8,609 bases of DNA, from assembly GCA_030698645.1 (NCBI GenBank), contig JAUYMV010000453.1, forward strand, positions 1-8,609, given 5' to 3'. Made by a program: the position numbers and the translations under genes. Within the stretch, counting starts at the first letter, position 1, and each line of letters begins with the position of its first letter. Source of the DNA: Mesorhizobium sp. (GTDB taxonomy: Bacteria; Pseudomonadota; Alphaproteobacteria; Rhizobiales; Rhizobiaceae). Shown in pieces: positions 7,670-8,609 of the stretch. The notes under the pieces are model-generated. The model ran no database searches and was not told the origin of the DNA. It saw only the letters and a list, made by a program, of their open reading frames with translations.

Positions 7670-7924
7670 ATGGAGAGGGTTCGGCTGCATCCTCATGCGG
7701 TGGACCGGATCGACATTCGCGGCGCGAGCGAAGCCGAGGTAATTGCCACGGTACAGTCGGGCGAGCGTTTTCCGGCCAAGCATGGGCGAACCGGCTTCCG
7801 GCGAAATTTCCCAGGCGCGTTTACCTGGCGCGGACGTGTATTCGACACGAAGCAGTTGGAAGTCTATGCTGTCTATGAGGATGAAGCGTGGCTTGCGATC
7901 GCGGTGATCGTCAAATTCTTCTGA
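7670..7924 (+). CDS. DUF4258 domain-containing small protein (toxin-like)
   Basis: An 84-residue protein that starts 3 bases after the parC stop, so it is almost certainly co-transcribed with parC. GGGGAAG at 7651-7657, inside the end of parC, is the nearest SD-like sequence, with a long 12-base spacer. The sequence fits DUF4258: N-terminal HPHAVDR (7-13), SEAEVIATVQSGE (20-32), the basic FRRNF (43-47), TWRGR (52-56), TKQLEVYAVYEDE (60-72) and a C-terminal hydrophobic strand AIAVIVKFF. DUF4258 proteins are small single-domain proteins, often encoded next to DUF2283 proteins, as here. The pairing has led to predictions that DUF4258 is a RelE/BrnT-like toxin. Conserved polar residues that could be active are His9, Arg13, Glu23, Arg45 and Lys61, but no activity is claimed. 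Family confidence is good; function is unknown. Confidence 0.83.
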   Translation: MERVRLHPHAVDRIDIRGASEAEVIATVQSGERFPAKHGRTGFRRNFPGAFTWRGRVFDTKQLEVYAVYEDEAWLAIAVIVKFF

Positions 7925-7935
7925 GGGCAAGCGCC

Positions 7936-8172
7936 ATGAAGCTGACCTATGACCCGAGCGCTAACGTCGCCTACATCAAATTACGCGAGAAATCCGGCGA
8001 CGTCGAAACCATCAAGGTCTCGGACGATGTGCTGATCGATCTATCGCCGGACGGATCGGTCTTCGGCATCGAGCTGCTGAATGCCAATCATCAGCTCATG
8101 CAGGGCGATGGCGGTCGGTTTGTGTTCGTCGATCCGGTGAGCGGCGAGGAGACGACGCTCAAGGTTGCGTGA
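7936..8172 (+). CDS. DUF2283 domain-containing small protein (putative partner/antitoxin)
   Basis: A 78-residue protein. The ATG at 7936 is preferred over an upstream alternative at 7888 because GAGGG (7923-7927) lies 8 bases before it, overlapping the TGA stop of the DUF4258 gene. That overlap suggests translational coupling. The sequence fits DUF2283: MKLTYDPSANVAYIKL (1-16), a VSDDVLIDLSPDGSVFGIELL core (28-48, with Asp36 and the G-I-E turn at 44-46), and a short tail ending in GEETTLKVA. DUF2283 proteins are small beta-rich proteins of unknown function commonly found beside DUF4258 or other putative toxin genes. By position and size it would be the antitoxin-like partner, but this is inference. 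It ends the apparent parC transcription unit, just before a palindromic element. Confidence 0.85.
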   Translation: MKLTYDPSANVAYIKLREKSGDVETIKVSDDVLIDLSPDGSVFGIELLNANHQLMQGDGGRFVFVDPVSGEETTLKVA

Positions 8173-8196
8173 GGTGTCGAGCGGAGCGCGACGTCC

Positions 8197-8309
8197 GCGT
8201 CTCCCTGCCCCTTGTCGGGAGGGATAAAGGGTGGGGGTCCGCTACTGCTCTGCCCTGCAAAGATACCCCCACCGGCCTGCCGGCGTCCTTCGGGCCCCCA
8301 CAGGGGGAG
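8197..8309. repeat. Palindromic intergenic element between convergent genes (REP-like)
   Basis: The 141-base gap between the DUF2283 gene and the convergent RidA gene is nearly filled by nested inverted repeats. GGTGGGGGT (8230-8238) pairs perfectly with ACCCCCACC (8265-8273). An outer arm GCGTCTCCCT (8197-8206) pairs imperfectly with AGGGGGAGC near 8302-8310. Inside the arms, CTCCC/GGGAG (8201-8205 with 8216-8220) and CCGGC-CT-GCCGG (8272-8283) can form local stems. The G-run/C-run composition resembles short mosaic palindromes scattered between genes in Rhizobiales genomes, but I cannot confirm copy number or name the family. It could also act as a bidirectional transcription end for the two converging genes. 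Confidence 0.55.
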
Positions 8310-8313
8310 CGCG

Positions 8314-8609
8314 CTAACCGTGACGGTCGCCGCCACTTTCACTCGGCTGCATAGCCTGCTTCTCCCGCGCCACCGCCACCGCCCGTATCTCCACCAGCCC
8401 GCCGGGCACGACCAGCTCCGCGACGCCGATTGCCGTCCAGGCCGGCCAGGGCTCGCTTAAATAGAGGTCCCGGACGCGCATGAAGGCTTCCATGTGGGTC
8501 GCGATGTCGACGTGGTAGGTGGTCAGTTCGACGATGTCGGAGAGGCCCGCGCCGGCCTCCGCCAGGATCGCGGACAACGCCTCGAAGGCGGTGGCGAACT
8601 GGGCTTCGG
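8314..8609 (-). CDS. RidA/YjgF/UK114-family protein, C-terminal part (5' end outside window)
   Basis: Open on the minus strand from the right edge to a TAG at 8314-8316, giving 97 visible residues of a family usually about 115-130 long, so roughly the first quarter is missing. The TTG at 8577 is internal. The RidA fold is shown by QFATAFEALSAILAEAGAGL, DIVELTTYHVDI, an F..VRDLYL helix, PWPAWTAIGVAEL, and the closing LVEIRAVAVA strand. RidA enzymes hydrolyse reactive enamine/imine intermediates made by PLP enzymes. The catalytic arginine (E. coli RidA Arg105, in the FPAR motif) aligns with tryptophan here (PAW), while the glutamate matching E. coli Glu120 is kept. This points to a Rid subgroup without the usual deaminase residue. 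A 16-residue polar tail follows the normal end and reads up to the palindromic element. Family is secure; activity is uncertain. Confidence 0.88.
   Translation of the reverse strand, partial: EAQFATAFEALSAILAEAGAGLSDIVELTTYHVDIATHMEAFMRVRDLYLSEPWPAWTAIGVAELVVPGGLVEIRAVAVAREKQAMQPSESGGDRHG

Noticed and set aside
6493..7878. A 461-codon plus-strand frame overlapping the parC C-terminus and the DUF4258 gene
   Set aside because: Arg/Gly/Ala/His-rich alternative frame of parC; no motif and no start signal.
4052..7930. A 1292-codon open frame on the minus strand opposite parC and running through the secreted-protein gene
   Set aside because: It is antisense to intact, motif-rich parC, its composition is His/Asp/Arg/Leu-rich as expected from a GC-rich shadow frame, and it overlaps the secreted-protein gene in a different frame.
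8091..8460. Short frames across the palindromic element, on both strands
   Set aside because: Their sequence is simply the translated G-run/C-run repeat and the ends of the neighbouring genes.
1..8609. Search by eye for CRISPR arrays, insertion-sequence ends, tRNA genes and riboswitches
   Set aside because: No regularly spaced direct repeats, transposase fragments, cloverleaf or recognised riboswitch core were seen.

Overview
This window is ordinary chromosomal DNA from a GC-rich alphaproteobacterium, most likely in the Rhizobiales (Mesorhizobium/Phyllobacteriaceae-like). The judgement rests on the high GC, the alphaproteobacterial form of ParC ([11 protein letters not shown] around the quinolone region), the RecQ sequence, and a rhizobial-style DUF4258/DUF2283 pair and intergenic palindrome. 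No database search was possible.

Layout, left to right. The 3' end of a LysR-type regulator gene (+) enters from the left edge. A 403-bp stretch without a convincing gene follows, holding two small hairpins. Next comes an N-terminally membrane-anchored alpha/beta hydrolase (+, TTG start) and a second gene-poor stretch of 315 bp. The hydrolase and its flanks look less GC-rich than the housekeeping block and may be a small accessory insert. Then recQ (-) and a secreted protein of unknown function (-) lie head to tail, separated by a strong GC hairpin. A 115-bp divergent spacer separates the secreted-protein gene from parC (+), the topoisomerase IV A subunit. Directly behind parC, with gaps of 3 and 11 bases, are a DUF4258 protein and a DUF2283 protein, which look like one transcription unit with it. 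A palindromic intergenic element follows, then the 3' part of a RidA-family gene (-) that runs off the right edge.

Functionally, the centre is DNA maintenance: RecQ unwinds recombination and repair intermediates, and ParC with ParE (not in the window) decatenates replicated chromosomes. The DUF4258/DUF2283 pair resembles a toxin-antitoxin-like module and appears to be carried on the parC transcript, which is the most system-like feature here. The RidA homologue has Trp where the catalytic Arg of the imine deaminases sits. I found no CRISPR array, transposase, prophage gene, tRNA or rRNA, and no clear undescribed multi-gene system. Very long open frames opposite recQ and parC are judged to be high-GC shadows.
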